Under the pieces are notes generated by a model that made no database searches, was not told the origin of the DNA, and saw only the letters and a program-made list of their open reading frames with translations. Position numbers and translations under genes: made by a program. Source: Lactobacillus pasteurii DSM 23907 = CRBIP 24.76 (GTDB taxonomy: Bacteria > Bacillota > Bacilli > Lactobacillales > Lactobacillaceae). Taken from it: DNA of 64,000 nt. Location of the stretch: contig NZ_CAKD01000020.1 in NCBI RefSeq assembly GCF_000297025.1, positions 1 to 64,000 of the forward strand. The letters are read 5' to 3'. The first letter of the stretch is position 1. The number at the start of each line of letters is the position of its first letter. Shown in pieces: positions 28,293-37,454 of the stretch.

Positions 28293-29714
28293 TTAATCTA
28301 GCAAATCGTATTTCAAAGTCATCAAGCCGTGGCCTTCATTGACCATTGAGCCAAGCAAATCAACGGTGTTTTGATATACTAATTCAGCCATTTGCTTGTT
28401 TGCTTCTTCAAGCTTAGCCACTAATTCATCGCCACTAAGGCCTTTTACTGCACGATCAGTTTCGTGTTGAATCTTGTGGCATTGAGCTAGGCTCTTTTGT
28501 TCGAAGTCGTTTTCTAATTCGCCATAAACGCGGTAATTAGTGTCACCAAGTTGAGCAGCTAATTTGTTAACCCAAAAAATTTGCTTCAAGTCAAACTTGC
28601 TACCAGTCTTAAAGCAAGTTGGGGTGTCGGTGATGTTGGTGTAGAATGGCACCATTGTGTTAAAGGTATTAGGGCCAAAAGCTAACCATTGAACGCCGGC
28701 TAGTTCTGCTGGTACATCATTTCTAAGTTGCAAGATGTGAGTTTCGAAGTTACGGTTGATACCTACTGGACGGAAGGTCTTCTTTTGTTCAGGAGTACCT
28801 TGGTCGCCGTATGCATCGTATGGAGTATCTTGGTAGTGTGAGCTTTCAGCCCATTTGATATCTTCAATACTGATCCTGCGGTTAGCGTAACAAATAAATG
28901 GTTGATCTTGATCGCCAGGTTGGCCGCCAAATTCTGGATTGAAGAAGTTGTGCAAGTACCAAGCACGAGGATTGTTGTAGTGAGCGTCTTTAATGGTTGA
29001 AGAACCAAAAATGTGACGCATGTTGTAGCCTTCCTTATCAGGATTCAAGTGATAAGTTTCAATCAATTCCTTAAGGTCGCTGCTTGCCATGAAATCAGGA
29101 TCGTCAAACTTGAATTCGTCGATGTTCAAGCGGTTAGGTGCAACAACGTAGGCGTCATCTGGAATACGACGAGCGATCCAGTGGTGACCACCGATAGTTT
29201 CTAGGTACCAGATATGGTCATTGTCAGAAAAGGCCATGCCGTTCATTTCGTAGGTACCATATTTTTCTAGAAGGTAACCAACGCGCTTAACGCCTTCTTC
29301 AGGAGTGTGGATGTAAGGCAAAGTCAAAGTGACGAAATCTTCTTCGCCAAGGCCCCCTTCACTTGGATCAAGCACAGGATCTACACCCTGGATTCTAGCG
29401 TTAGTGGTGATAGTTTCAGTTGCAGTCATTGCGATGTTAGCTGAATTGATTCCAGCTGCTGCCCAGATACCTTTTTCGCGGGTAGCGTCTGGTGCACTAG
29501 TATAGCGCAAAACTTCGCCAGCCAAGTCTTCATCATCGATCTTTTGCTTGCTGATGACGCTAGTGTAGTGTCTTGGTTGGTCAGCTGGGTTAACAACTTC
29601 AAAGCTCTCAGGGATGATTACGCGTCCACCATCTTCGCTTCGAGCAATCATGGTTGAACCGTCAATTGTGGCATTTTTTCCCACAAGGATAGTAGTACAT
29701 TCAGTTTGTTTCAT
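28293..29714 (-). CDS. pepD: Dipeptidase, C69 family (PepD type)
   Basis: Cysteine N-terminal-nucleophile dipeptidase of lactic acid bacteria. The expected nucleophile is Cys6 in MKQTECTTILVGKNATIDG, exposed by removal of a short N-terminal piece, followed by the conserved ARSEDGG. ATG 29714 has AAAGGACA upstream at suitable distance; ATG 29720 is also in frame. 473 residues, matching L. helveticus PepD (about 474). Monocistronic; supplies amino acids from peptides in a fastidious host. Confidence 0.92.
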   Translation of the reverse strand: MKQTECTTILVGKNATIDGSTMIARSEDGGRVIIPESFEVVNPADQPRHYTSVISKQKIDDEDLAGEVLRYTSAPDATREKGIWAAAGINSANIAMTATETITTNARIQGVDPVLDPSEGGLGEEDFVTLTLPYIHTPEEGVKRVGYLLEKYGTYEMNGMAFSDNDHIWYLETIGGHHWIARRIPDDAYVVAPNRLNIDEFKFDDPDFMASSDLKELIETYHLNPDKEGYNMRHIFGSSTIKDAHYNNPRAWYLHNFFNPEFGGQPGDQDQPFICYANRRISIEDIKWAESSHYQDTPYDAYGDQGTPEQKKTFRPVGINRNFETHILQLRNDVPAELAGVQWLAFGPNTFNTMVPFYTNITDTPTCFKTGSKFDLKQIFWVNKLAAQLGDTNYRVYGELENDFEQKSLAQCHKIQHETDRAVKGLSGDELVAKLEEANKQMAELVYQNTVDLLGSMVNEGHGLMTLKYDLLD

Positions 29715-29761
29715 AAACATTGTCCTTTCTTTATTTATATCTATTGTAGAGAAAATTTGTG

Positions 29762-29792
29762 CAAAAGAAAACCTGATCAAGTAAGATCAGGC
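29762..29792 (-). terminator. Terminator of the xpt-pbuX operon
   Basis: On the minus strand CCTGATC / GATCAGG with loop TTACTT is followed by TTTTCTTTT, 80 bases after the pbuX stop. Confidence 0.75.
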
Positions 29793-29871
29793 TAGGAAAA
29801 AATATTGCAATTACAAGTAGGAAACTTGTTTAGATAGAGATTGTAAGTAACATTGAGTTTTTTTCAGGGAA

Positions 29872-31149
29872 TTAGTGTTTATCACCCCTTCCCCTAAGCA
29901 AGAGGTTAAGAATTGTTGATGATAGAGAAGCAATTACGATTCCGTTGCTCAAGAACAATTGAACGGTTTGTGGTAATTTTTGGAAAATTTGTGGGTAGAC
30001 GGTAACCCCTAAGCCCAAACCGATTGAGATTGCCACAACTAAAATGTTGCGGTTGTCTTCAAAGTCGACTTTAGCAAGCATCTTGATACCTTGAACGGCA
30101 ATCATCGTAAACATAACTAGCATGGCCCCGCCCAAAACTGGGGTAGGGATGATGGTTACTAGGGCACCAACTTTAGGAAGTAATCCCATTCCCATCAACA
30201 AGCCAGCTGCCCAGAAGATTGGACGCTTGGTCTTGATGCCTGACAATTGAAGCAAACCAACGTTTTGTGAGAAGGTAGTGTAAGGGAAGGTGTTGAATAG
30301 TCCACCTAAAACTTGCGCCAAACCTTCGGCGCGGTAACCTTTTTTGAGGTCTTCTTCGGTGATGTCTTTTTGCAATAAGTCACCAATGGCAAAGAAGACA
30401 CCAGTTGATTCAACCATGGAAACTAAGGCGATGATGATCATGGTTAAACAAGATGACCATTCGAATTCAGGCATTCCAAAGTAGAAAAATTGTGGCAAGT
30501 GGAACCATGCAGCTTCTTTAACTGGTGCAGTAGAAACCATGCCCATCATGGCAGCAACTAAACTTCCGCCGATCAAACCGAACAAAACAGCAATTGAACG
30601 GATGAAGCCTTTAGTAAAGATTTCTACTAAAAGAATAATCGCAATCGTAAGAAAGCCGAGGATCAAGTTTTGGCTACTACCAAACGCCTTGTCGGCCGCA
30701 TTTCCGCCGCCGATATTTTGAATGGCAACAGGAATCAAGGATAAACCAATGACAGTAATCAAAGTCCCTGTAACTACTGGTGGAAAAAGCTTTTTGATCT
30801 TAGAGAACCAGCCGGCAACTAAAAAGACGAAAATTCCGGCGACAATGATTGCACCATACATGGCATTGATTGAGAACTTTTGTCCAATCAAGATCAAAGG
30901 CGCAACTGCTTGAATGGCACAACCAAGCACGACTGGCAAGCCAATACCGAAGTACTTGTTTCTGAACAATTGTACCAAGGTGGCTAACCCGCACATGAAA
31001 ATATCGATTGAAACTAAGTAAGTCATGTGGGTAGCGTTGAATTTCAAGGCAGTCCCGATCAATAATGGCACAGTAACTGCACCAGAGTACATGGCTAATA
31101 GGTGTTGTAAACCTAAAACGGCAGCTTTCTTATGATTGACTTCTTGCAT
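29872..31149 (-). CDS. pbuX: Xanthine/uracil permease family, xanthine permease
   Basis: NCS2-family proton symporter importing xanthine. About 12-14 hydrophobic helices; conserved GLQHLLAMYSGAVTVPLLIG near the N-terminus and ATGxF-like ESTGVFFAIGDL in helix 8-10 region. 425 residues. Its start overlaps the xpt stop by one base, and the pair lies behind a guanine riboswitch, which supports purine base uptake; xanthine is inferred from the xpt partnership known in B. subtilis. Confidence 0.9.
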   Translation of the reverse strand: MQEVNHKKAAVLGLQHLLAMYSGAVTVPLLIGTALKFNATHMTYLVSIDIFMCGLATLVQLFRNKYFGIGLPVVLGCAIQAVAPLILIGQKFSINAMYGAIIVAGIFVFLVAGWFSKIKKLFPPVVTGTLITVIGLSLIPVAIQNIGGGNAADKAFGSSQNLILGFLTIAIILLVEIFTKGFIRSIAVLFGLIGGSLVAAMMGMVSTAPVKEAAWFHLPQFFYFGMPEFEWSSCLTMIIIALVSMVESTGVFFAIGDLLQKDITEEDLKKGYRAEGLAQVLGGLFNTFPYTTFSQNVGLLQLSGIKTKRPIFWAAGLLMGMGLLPKVGALVTIIPTPVLGGAMLVMFTMIAVQGIKMLAKVDFEDNRNILVVAISIGLGLGVTVYPQIFQKLPQTVQLFLSNGIVIASLSSTILNLLLRGRGDKH

Positions 31150-31727
31150 TATTCCTCTCCTACAAAGTGGACTTGACCATCTTTAAAACTATCGATTTCT
31201 GCTAAAGCTTCAAAACGCAAACCGGCATCCTTGATCCAGTCGCTGCCTCCTTGGAAGATCTTGGCAACTACACCGCCCACGCCGACGATTTCGCAGCCAG
31301 CTTGCTTTGCGATGTTGACCATACCCTTGACAGCCTCGCCGTGAGCAATGAAGTCATCAATGATTAAAATTTTATCGTTTTTATCGAGGAACTTTTCTTC
31401 TACGCAAATCTTGTTGTTAACTTTCTTGGTGTAGGAGAAAACATCAGCCCAGTAGACCGCATCATTCAAAGTGGATGGCTTTTTCTTTCTAGCAAAAACC
31501 ATTGGCACCTTCAATTGATAAGCAACCATCACCCCTGGAGCAATTCCAGAAGCTTCACAGGTCAAGACCTTGGTTACCCCACTATCAGCAAATAGACGGG
31601 CAAATTCCTTGCCGATTTCCATCATTAATTCAGGATCGACTTGATGGTTCAAGAAAGAGTTGATCTTTAAGACATCTCCATCTAGAACTTCCCCATCTCG
31701 TCTAATGCGCTCTTCTAATAACTTCAC
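31149..31727 (-). CDS. xpt: Xanthine phosphoribosyltransferase
   Basis: Salvages xanthine to XMP using PRPP; XMP is then aminated by GuaA, encoded next door. PRPP motif KILIIDDFIAHGEAVKG at about residues 123-139, and the family segment LTCEASGIAPG for base recognition. GTG 31727 is preceded by AGGAGG with 5 bases spacing, giving 192 residues; the in-frame ATG at 31748 has no ribosome binding site. Confidence 0.94.
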   Translation of the reverse strand: MKLLEERIRRDGEVLDGDVLKINSFLNHQVDPELMMEIGKEFARLFADSGVTKVLTCEASGIAPGVMVAYQLKVPMVFARKKKPSTLNDAVYWADVFSYTKKVNNKICVEEKFLDKNDKILIIDDFIAHGEAVKGMVNIAKQAGCEIVGVGGVVAKIFQGGSDWIKDAGLRFEALAEIDSFKDGQVHFVGEE

Positions 31728-31742
31728 TTTTTCCTCCTGTTG

Positions 31743-31790
31743 AAACAAAATAGGCCTCTTCTACCCAAAATAGAGTAAAAGAGGCCCTTA
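31743..31790 (-). terminator. Expression-platform terminator of the guanine riboswitch
   Basis: On the minus strand GGGCCTCTTTTACTC / GGGTAGAAGAGGCC forms a long hairpin followed by TATTTTG, just before the xpt ribosome binding site. Confidence 0.8.
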
Positions 31791-31818
31791 AGCGTATAAA
31801 ACGCAACTGACTTCCAAT

Positions 31819-31884
31819 TACCTATAGTCCAGAATTAACGGTTCTGGGTAGAGACTGTTGACCATATTACAACGATATATAGAT
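31819..31884 (-). promoter_or_regulatory. Guanine riboswitch aptamer
   Basis: On the minus strand: P1 CTATA / TATAG, P2 GTTG / CAAC with loop containing AATATGG, J2/3 AGTCTCTACC, P3 CCAGAA / TTCTGG with loop CCGTTAA, and J3/1 GACTAT. The C in GACTAT (position 74 of the xpt aptamer) specifies guanine rather than adenine. With guanine bound, the downstream hairpin would form and shut off xpt-pbuX. Confidence 0.92.
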
Positions 31885-32042
31885 ATTTTGACTTGATGTT
31901 TGTATTCTAGCAGAAAAAATTACCGAACACAAGGCAATAATTTTTTGAAAACGTTCGCTAAATAAAAAGTTTCTAGTTGACCAAAATTCTTTTTCTTAGT
32001 AAAGTAGATGAAAAAGTGTAGAAGAAAAAAGGAGTTGCGAAC

Positions 32043-33596
32043 GTGGCTAATAAAAATCTAGATGATTTTGATAAGATTATTGTCCTTGACTTTGGTAGTC
32101 AATACAACCAACTAATCACTCGTCGTTTACGTGATTTTGGTATTTACTCAGAGTTATTGTCTCATGATCTTGATTTAGACAAGATCCGCCAAATGAAGCC
32201 AAAGGGTATTATCTTTTCAGGTGGTCCAAACAGTGTTTATGAAGATGGCGCATTGAGAGTTGATCCGGAAATCTTTGAATTAGGTATTCCGATTTTGGGG
32301 ATTTGTTACGGAATGCAATTGATGGCCCATGATCTTGGCGGCAAGGTTGAAAGTGCTGATAATTCAGAATATGGCCGAGCAGACATTGAAGTTACTGATC
32401 CTGAAGCTAAGCTATTTGCTGACTTGCCAAAAGAGCAATATGTTTGGATGAGTCATGGAGATTTGGTTACTAAGGTTCCAGAAGGCTTTTCAGTTATTGC
32501 TTCAAGTGCCAACTGCCCAATTTCTGCAATGGCTAACGATGAAAAGAAGTTGTACGGCGTACAATTCCATACTGAAGTTCGCAACAGTGAATACGGCTTA
32601 GACATCTTGAAGAACTTCGCCTTTGGCATTTGTCAGGCTGAAGCTAACTGGACTATGGACGACTTTATCGAAATGCAAGTCGCTGAAATTAGAGAAAAAG
32701 TTGGCGACAAGAAGGTTATCTTAGGACTTTCTGGTGGGGTTGACTCCAGTGTAACGGCAACACTTCTACATAAGGCAATTGGTGACCAATTGACAGCGAT
32801 TTTTGTTGATCATGGTATGCTTCGTAAAGACGAAGGCGACCAAGTAATGCAAGCTTTAAACCGCGACTTGGGTGTTAACATCATCCGCGTCAATGCGCAA
32901 AAGCGCTTCTTAGATAAGCTTAAAGGTGTTACTGAACCAGAAAAGAAGCGTAAGATTATCGGCCGTGAATTTATCGAAGTCTTCAACGAAGAAGCAATGA
33001 AGCTTAAGGATGTTGATTTCTTGGCTCAAGGTACGCTTTATACTGACGTAATCGAAAGTGGTACTAACACCGCTCAAACAATCAAGTCACACCACAATGT
33101 TGGGGGCTTGCCAGAAGACATGCACTTTGAATTGATTGAACCACTTAGAAAATTATTCAAAGACGAAGTTCGCGTCTTAGGTGAAAAGTTGGGTATTCCA
33201 CATGACTTAGTTTGGCGTCAACCATTCCCAGGCCCAGGTCTTGGCATCAGAGTAATCGGCGAAGTAACTGAAGACAAGTTGAAGATCGTGCGCGAATCAG
33301 ATGCGATTTTGCGTGAAGAAATCAAGAAGGCCGGCTTGCAAGAAGATATTTGGCAATACTTTACTGTTTTGCCAGGCATCAGATCAGTTGGCGTTATGGG
33401 CGATGGCCGAACTTACGACTACACAATTGGTATCAGAGCTGTTACTTCAATTGATGGAATGACTGCAGATTTTGCGCATATTCCATGGGATGTGATGAGC
33501 AAAATTTCAACTAGAATCATTGATGAATGCGACCACATCAACCGCGTAGTTTACGATGTAACCAGTAAGCCACCTGCAACTATTGAATGGGAATAA
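32043..33596 (+). CDS. guaA: GMP synthase (glutamine-hydrolysing)
   Basis: Converts XMP to GMP. N-terminal class I amidotransferase (Cys in [11 protein letters not shown] at about residue 89, His-Glu in QFHTEV), central ATP pyrophosphatase with P-loop SGGVDSSV at about 231-238, and C-terminal dimerisation domain ending [12 protein letters not shown] start with AAAGGAG. 517 residues. Divergent from xpt; together they complete xanthine salvage to GMP. Confidence 0.97.
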   Translation: MANKNLDDFDKIIVLDFGSQYNQLITRRLRDFGIYSELLSHDLDLDKIRQMKPKGIIFSGGPNSVYEDGALRVDPEIFELGIPILGICYGMQLMAHDLGGKVESADNSEYGRADIEVTDPEAKLFADLPKEQYVWMSHGDLVTKVPEGFSVIASSANCPISAMANDEKKLYGVQFHTEVRNSEYGLDILKNFAFGICQAEANWTMDDFIEMQVAEIREKVGDKKVILGLSGGVDSSVTATLLHKAIGDQLTAIFVDHGMLRKDEGDQVMQALNRDLGVNIIRVNAQKRFLDKLKGVTEPEKKRKIIGREFIEVFNEEAMKLKDVDFLAQGTLYTDVIESGTNTAQTIKSHHNVGGLPEDMHFELIEPLRKLFKDEVRVLGEKLGIPHDLVWRQPFPGPGLGIRVIGEVTEDKLKIVRESDAILREEIKKAGLQEDIWQYFTVLPGIRSVGVMGDGRTYDYTIGIRAVTSIDGMTADFAHIPWDVMSKISTRIIDECDHINRVVYDVTSKPPATIEWE

Positions 33597-33602
33597 TAAA
33601 AT

Positions 33603-33635
33603 TAACGTTGGAAAAATTTCCAGCGTTTTTTATTT
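33603..33635 (+). terminator. Terminator after guaA
   Basis: Stem AACGTTGGAAA / TTTCCAGCGTT followed by TTTT. Confidence 0.8.
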
Positions 33636-33648
33636 TGCAAAAATGGCG

Positions 33649-33761
33649 TTTTGTTAATAATTATCGTGGATTGAAGAGCTGATTATTGACAAAAGTAGGG
33701 TTTTGTTAATAATTAATTGAAACAGCGGTTATGATTATTAACAAAAGACAGTTTTGTTAAC
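33649..33761. repeat. Alternating inverted/direct short repeats, 52-bp period
   Basis: Five matches to one short motif, alternating in orientation: TTTTGTTAATAATT (33649), its complement GATTATTGACAAAAG (33681), TTTTGTTAATAATT (33701), GATTATTAACAAAAG (33733) and TTTTGTTAAC (33752). Same-strand copies are 51-52 bases apart. The 16-18 base stretches between arms are unrelated. It is two and a bit tandem units of a loose palindrome. No cas genes are present; a protein-binding array or short mobile palindrome is possible. Confidence 0.7.
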
Positions 33762-33807
33762 AAAAAAGCAAAAGTTCTTAGTACGTTGAAACTAAGGACT
33801 TTTTGCT
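33762..33807 (-). terminator. Terminator facing the broken membrane-protein gene
   Basis: On the minus strand AGCAAAAAGTCCTTAGT pairs with ACTAAGAACTTTTGCT (one offset) and is followed by TTTTTTG, 8 bases past the stop codon at 33815. Its presence argues that a real minus-strand gene once ended here. Confidence 0.65.
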
Positions 33808-33814
33808 ATGGTGA

Positions 33815-33996
33815 TTATTTTTTATTCAGTCGATAGCGATTAATGAGATAAGAAATAATGGGTGCTACTATCCCTCCTAATGAGCCTAATCTATAATGAC
33901 CAAAGCCGATTAGGGTAAATGAGACGATTCCGATGACAAGGAAAACTATTAGAACTACAAAAAGTCCTGTTTTATCAACTTTTATTGTTTTTTCAC
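33815..33996 (-). pseudogene. Small two-helix membrane protein gene, start disrupted
   Basis: The minus strand encodes about 56 clean residues from KVDKTGLFVVLIV to NRYRLNKK and TAA, with two hydrophobic helices (GLFVVLIVFLVIGIVSFTLI and a GSLGGIVAPIISYLI segment). No ATG, GTG or TTG opens this frame: a GTG at 33996 is one base out of frame across a run of six A, and the in-frame codon at the expected site is ATA. One extra A would fuse the GTG to the frame. Either a homopolymer deletion, a sequencing error, or a rare start codon. Confidence 0.4.
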
Positions 33997-34205
33997 TGCC
34001 TTTCTAAATTACCGGCTTTTCTTGTCTTAATTATATAATTTTGAGGCAAAAATAACCTAGTAGAACACCTGACTGATGAAAAGTTTACTCAATCCACGCT
34101 ACATATCAAGATGGTGCATGAGGGCTTGAGCAAAATATCTCAATAGCAAAAGTGGCTGTTTTGATCTAGAATAGAATGATGACTTTGTTGAAAGGATTAT
34201 GTCTA
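33997..34205. other. Intergenic stretch with no clear gene
   Basis: About 210 bases. A TATAAT (about 34033-34038, plus) and an open 33-codon piece (34045-34146) ending SLHIKMVHEG-like residues are visible, but no start codon, ribosome binding site or recognisable homology. The permease ribosome binding site AAAGGA lies at its right end. Confidence 0.4.
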
Positions 34206-35783
34206 TTGAAAAATCAACAACATAAAATCAGCTTATTTTCAGCCGTGATGCTAGCCTTGAACTCATTGATTGGGTCAGGCTGGCTCTTTGGATCAGGTTC
34301 AGCTGCTAAGATTGCTGGACCTGCTGCGATTATTTCTTGGATACTTGGTGCGGTAATTATTATTGCAATAGCGATCAATTATATTGAACTTGGCGCCATG
34401 TTCCCAGAAAGTGGCGGGATGAGCCGCTATGCGCAATATAGCCATGGACCTTTGCTCGGCTTTATCGCAGCTTGGGCAAACTGGATTTCTTTAGTTACCT
34501 TGGTTCCCATGGAAGCTGTTGCTGCTGTCCAATATATGTCGACTTGGCCCTGGAGCTGGGCGAATTGGACCAAGCACTTTATGGCTAATGGCGATATTAC
34601 GACTGCCGGACTAGGGATCGTTTTATTATTTATGATTATCTTCACCTTGATCAATTTTTGGTCAATTAGAGTGATGACTAGGTTCACTAACTTGATTTCT
34701 GTTTTTAAAATCCTGCTTCCAACTTTAACCATTATGACTTTGCTGTGTACCGGCTTTCACTCATCGAACTTTGGCAGCAATTTGCATGAGTTCATGCCAT
34801 ATGGGTCAAGAGCGATTTTTGAAGCGACGTCGATTTCAGGAATTATCATGTCCTATGATGCCTTTCAGACTATCATCAATATGGGTGGAGAATTGGAAAA
34901 TCCGCGCAAGAACATTGTTCGTGGAGTTTTAATTTCGATGCTAATCACGGCAGCGATTTATATTCTCTTGCAGGTAACCTTTATCGGAGCAGTTGATCCA
35001 CAAATTTTGGCTAAAACTGGTTGGCATGGAATTAACTTTACTTCGCCATTTGCGGATCTAGCAATTTTATTAGGCTTAAATTGGTTAGTAATTTTGCTTT
35101 ATCTAGATGCTTTTGTATCACCATTTGGAACAGGGGTGGCATTTGTAGCTACTGCTTCTAGAGCCTTGGCAGCGATGACTTATACCAAGCACTTGCCTAA
35201 ATGGCTAGGCAAATTGAATCGCACTTATCTAACGCCAAGATATGCGATGATCTTTGATTTGGGCTTAGCTATGATTTTAGTTAGCGTCTTTAGAAACTGG
35301 AACTTGCTAGCAACAGTCATTGCGACAGCAACTTTGATTGCTTATCTAACTGGACCAGTAACGGTTATTGCACTAAGAAAACTAGCCCCTAATCTTAATC
35401 GGCCATTTGCACCTAACTATATGAAATGGCTAGCGCCAATGGCTTTTGTTTTGACTAGTTTAGCCATTTATTGGTCAATGTGGCCAACAACGATTGAGGT
35501 GATTTTGGTAATTGCAATCGGTTTGCCCGTTTATTTATACTACGAATTTAGACTTAAAGATGGGCAGATGAAGAAGCATGTTTATCAAGCTTTATGGCTG
35601 TTAGTCTATTTAGTATTCTTGTCAGTAATTTCTTATGTCGGAAGTACCGGTTTTGGCGGACAAGATTGGATCAAGTATCCATGGGACTTTGTTTTGATAA
35701 TTGTAATTAGCTTAGCCTTTTATTCTTGGGGTGTTAGAAGTGCATCACTAGATCATCTTAAGAAGGATAAAAATAGCAGATAG
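34206..35783 (+). CDS. APC-family amino acid permease
   Basis: Amino acid-polyamine-organocation transporter with about 12-14 helices. The helix 1 signature LNSLIGSGWLFGSG (substrate backbone-binding GSG) and helix 2-3 motif YIELGAMFPESGGMSRYA are clear. TTG 34206 follows AAAGGA with 9 bases spacing; an upstream ATG pair at 34176 lacks a ribosome binding site. 525 residues. The stop codon lies inside the left copy of the 100-bp repeat. Substrate cannot be told. Confidence 0.85.
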   Translation: MKNQQHKISLFSAVMLALNSLIGSGWLFGSGSAAKIAGPAAIISWILGAVIIIAIAINYIELGAMFPESGGMSRYAQYSHGPLLGFIAAWANWISLVTLVPMEAVAAVQYMSTWPWSWANWTKHFMANGDITTAGLGIVLLFMIIFTLINFWSIRVMTRFTNLISVFKILLPTLTIMTLLCTGFHSSNFGSNLHEFMPYGSRAIFEATSISGIIMSYDAFQTIINMGGELENPRKNIVRGVLISMLITAAIYILLQVTFIGAVDPQILAKTGWHGINFTSPFADLAILLGLNWLVILLYLDAFVSPFGTGVAFVATASRALAAMTYTKHLPKWLGKLNRTYLTPRYAMIFDLGLAMILVSVFRNWNLLATVIATATLIAYLTGPVTVIALRKLAPNLNRPFAPNYMKWLAPMAFVLTSLAIYWSMWPTTIEVILVIAIGLPVYLYYEFRLKDGQMKKHVYQALWLLVYLVFLSVISYVGSTGFGGQDWIKYPWDFVLIIVISLAFYSWGVRSASLDHLKKDKNSR

Positions 35784-35874
35784 TTTTCTATCTGCTTTTT
35801 TTGTTGTATGAATTTTTATTCGATATAACTGATAAAATATAAAAAATATAATTTTTGTTCAGTATATCTGATAA
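35775..35874. repeat. 100-bp direct repeat, left copy (contains terminator)
   Basis: Starts with hairpin AGCAGATAG / CTATCTGCT plus a seven-T run (terminator of the permease), then an A+T-rich part with two CTGATAAAAT elements 45 bases apart. It recurs at 37114-37211 with about seven differences, on the other side of the ATPase gene. Confidence 0.9.
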
Positions 35875-35895
35875 AATTAGAATGAGGTGGTAACA

Positions 35896-37107
35896 ATGAT
35901 TCAACGAGAAACATACATTAATCAAATTCGACCATACTTTAACACTGACCTAGTTAAGGTGTTGACGGGGATTAGAAGATCGGGTAAGTCGGTTATGCTT
36001 AAATTGATTCAGGATGAATTAGAGAAAGAAGGAATCGATCGCTCACGATTTATTAGCTTTAATTTTGAATCTTTGAGATATGCCAAATTAAGAGATGGAA
36101 TGGCCCTGTATGAGGCAATTTCTTCTAAGATTGAACATATGACTGATAAAGCCTATATTTTTATTGATGAAATTCAAGAGGTTACGGATTGGGAAAAGGT
36201 AATTAACTCGCTTAGAGTTGACTATGATTGCGATATTTACATTACAGGATCTAATGCAAAGTTGTTGTCTGGAGAATTAGCAACATATTTGGCAGGACGC
36301 TATGTGAGTTTTGAAGTTTATCCATTTTCATTTAAAGAATTTTTGAATGTTTTAGATAAAAGCCCAGCAGATCCTGCTTTGCAACAGGACTTCAATCAAT
36401 ACATTCAATTTGGTGGGATGCCTGAAATTGCAAATATTAAAGACTATCAAACTAATGCAGATAAGTATCTGCAAGATGTATATTCGACAATCATGTTGAA
36501 GGATATTATTCAGCGTAATAACATTCGTAATGTTGATTTACTAGAAAGAATTATTCAATACGTCTTAGCAAATGTGGGACACACGTTTAGCTCGAATAGT
36601 CTGGCTAAATACTTTAAGTCAGAGTATCGTTCAGGATCAACAGAGACGATTCTAAATTATTTAAAGGCATGTTGCGATGCATTTCTATTTTATAAAGTTA
36701 AACGAGAAGATGTGGCAAGCAAGCGACTTTTATCAGTCAATGAGAAATATTACATAGCTGATCATGGTATTAGACACGCTATCTTAGGTAATAATCAGGC
36801 AAATATTGACCAAATTTTAGAAAATATCGTTTTTTTAGAATTAAAAAGACGAGGCTATCAAGTGAGAGTCGGCAAAGTTGGAAATCTAGAAATTGATTTT
36901 GTTGCAGTAAAAGCAGATAAAAAGATTTATGTTCAAGTTTCGTATTTACTAGCTAGCGAAAAAACAATTCAAAGGGAATTTGAGCCACTTTTAGAAGTTA
37001 GAGATAATTATCCTAAATATGTGATTACAATGGATCAGTTGAATTTTAGCCGAGATGGAGTTATTCATCAGAATATCGTTGATTTTTTGCTGTCCGATCA
37101 GTATTAA
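35896..37107 (+). CDS. AAA-family ATPase with DUF4143 domain
   Basis: 403 residues. AAA_14 domain with Walker A GIRRSGKSVM (about 25-34) and Walker B YIFIDEIQEV (about 89-98), a sensor segment DIYITGSNAKLLSGEL, and a C-terminal DUF4143 part with LELKRRGYQVRVGK and IDFVA, resembling a degenerate nuclease-like fold. ATG 35896 has GAGGTGG at 5 bases. These ATPases are widespread, often in variable copy number; function unknown. Here the gene sits alone between two 100-bp repeats, a cassette-like arrangement. Confidence 0.88.
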   Translation: MIQRETYINQIRPYFNTDLVKVLTGIRRSGKSVMLKLIQDELEKEGIDRSRFISFNFESLRYAKLRDGMALYEAISSKIEHMTDKAYIFIDEIQEVTDWEKVINSLRVDYDCDIYITGSNAKLLSGELATYLAGRYVSFEVYPFSFKEFLNVLDKSPADPALQQDFNQYIQFGGMPEIANIKDYQTNADKYLQDVYSTIMLKDIIQRNNIRNVDLLERIIQYVLANVGHTFSSNSLAKYFKSEYRSGSTETILNYLKACCDAFLFYKVKREDVASKRLLSVNEKYYIADHGIRHAILGNNQANIDQILENIVFLELKRRGYQVRVGKVGNLEIDFVAVKADKKIYVQVSYLLASEKTIQREFEPLLEVRDNYPKYVITMDQLNFSRDGVIHQNIVDFLLSDQY

Positions 37108-37113
37108 TAAAAA

Positions 37114-37211
37114 AGCAGATAGTTTTCTATCTGCTTTTTTGTTGCATGAATTTTCATTCGATATAACTGATAAAATATAAAAAACATATTTTTTGTTCAG
37201 TATATCTGATA
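37114..37211. repeat. 100-bp direct repeat, right copy (contains terminator)
   Basis: Same hairpin AGCAGATAG / CTATCTGCT with six T, here terminating the ATPase gene 7 bases after its stop, then the A+T-rich part ending TATATCTGATAG. Beyond 37211 the two copies diverge. Confidence 0.9.
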
Positions 37212-37228
37212 GATTTTGTGGAAATAAT

Positions 37229-37432
37229 TCAACCGAATTTTCGCTTAAACCAATTACTTATCCTTTGGCTAAGCTGATGCTTGTCCCACCAGTAGAAGAT
37301 TATAAATTCGATGATTATTACTAACAATAGTATTAACGACCAAGTTAGATCTCTATATTTGAAGTAAAAGAAAATGTCTAAAGCTAGAGCGGTAACAAGT
37401 CCAATGATGTTTTTGCGCCAGAATGACTTCAT
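37229..37432 (-). CDS. Small two-helix membrane protein
   Basis: 67 residues with two hydrophobic segments (IIGLVTALALDIFFYF and SLILLLVIIIEFIIFYWW) and a basic tail RISNWFKRKFG. A TGGAGG ribosome binding site precedes the ATG at 37432. It is last of a three-gene run behind a secreted protein. Size and topology are like bacteriocin immunity proteins, but no family was recognised. Confidence 0.65.
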   Translation of the reverse strand: MKSFWRKNIIGLVTALALDIFFYFKYRDLTWSLILLLVIIIEFIIFYWWDKHQLSQRISNWFKRKFG

Positions 37433-37454
37433 TTTGTGCCTCCATCAGTTCATA

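Noticed and set aside
33649-33761. Possible miniature CRISPR array
   Set aside because: Repeats alternate in orientation, are only 10-15 bases, interiors are 16-18 bases, and no cas genes are in the window.
34045-34146. 33-codon open piece before the permease gene
   Set aside because: No start codon or ribosome binding site, and no recognisable similarity; could be debris but cannot be shown.
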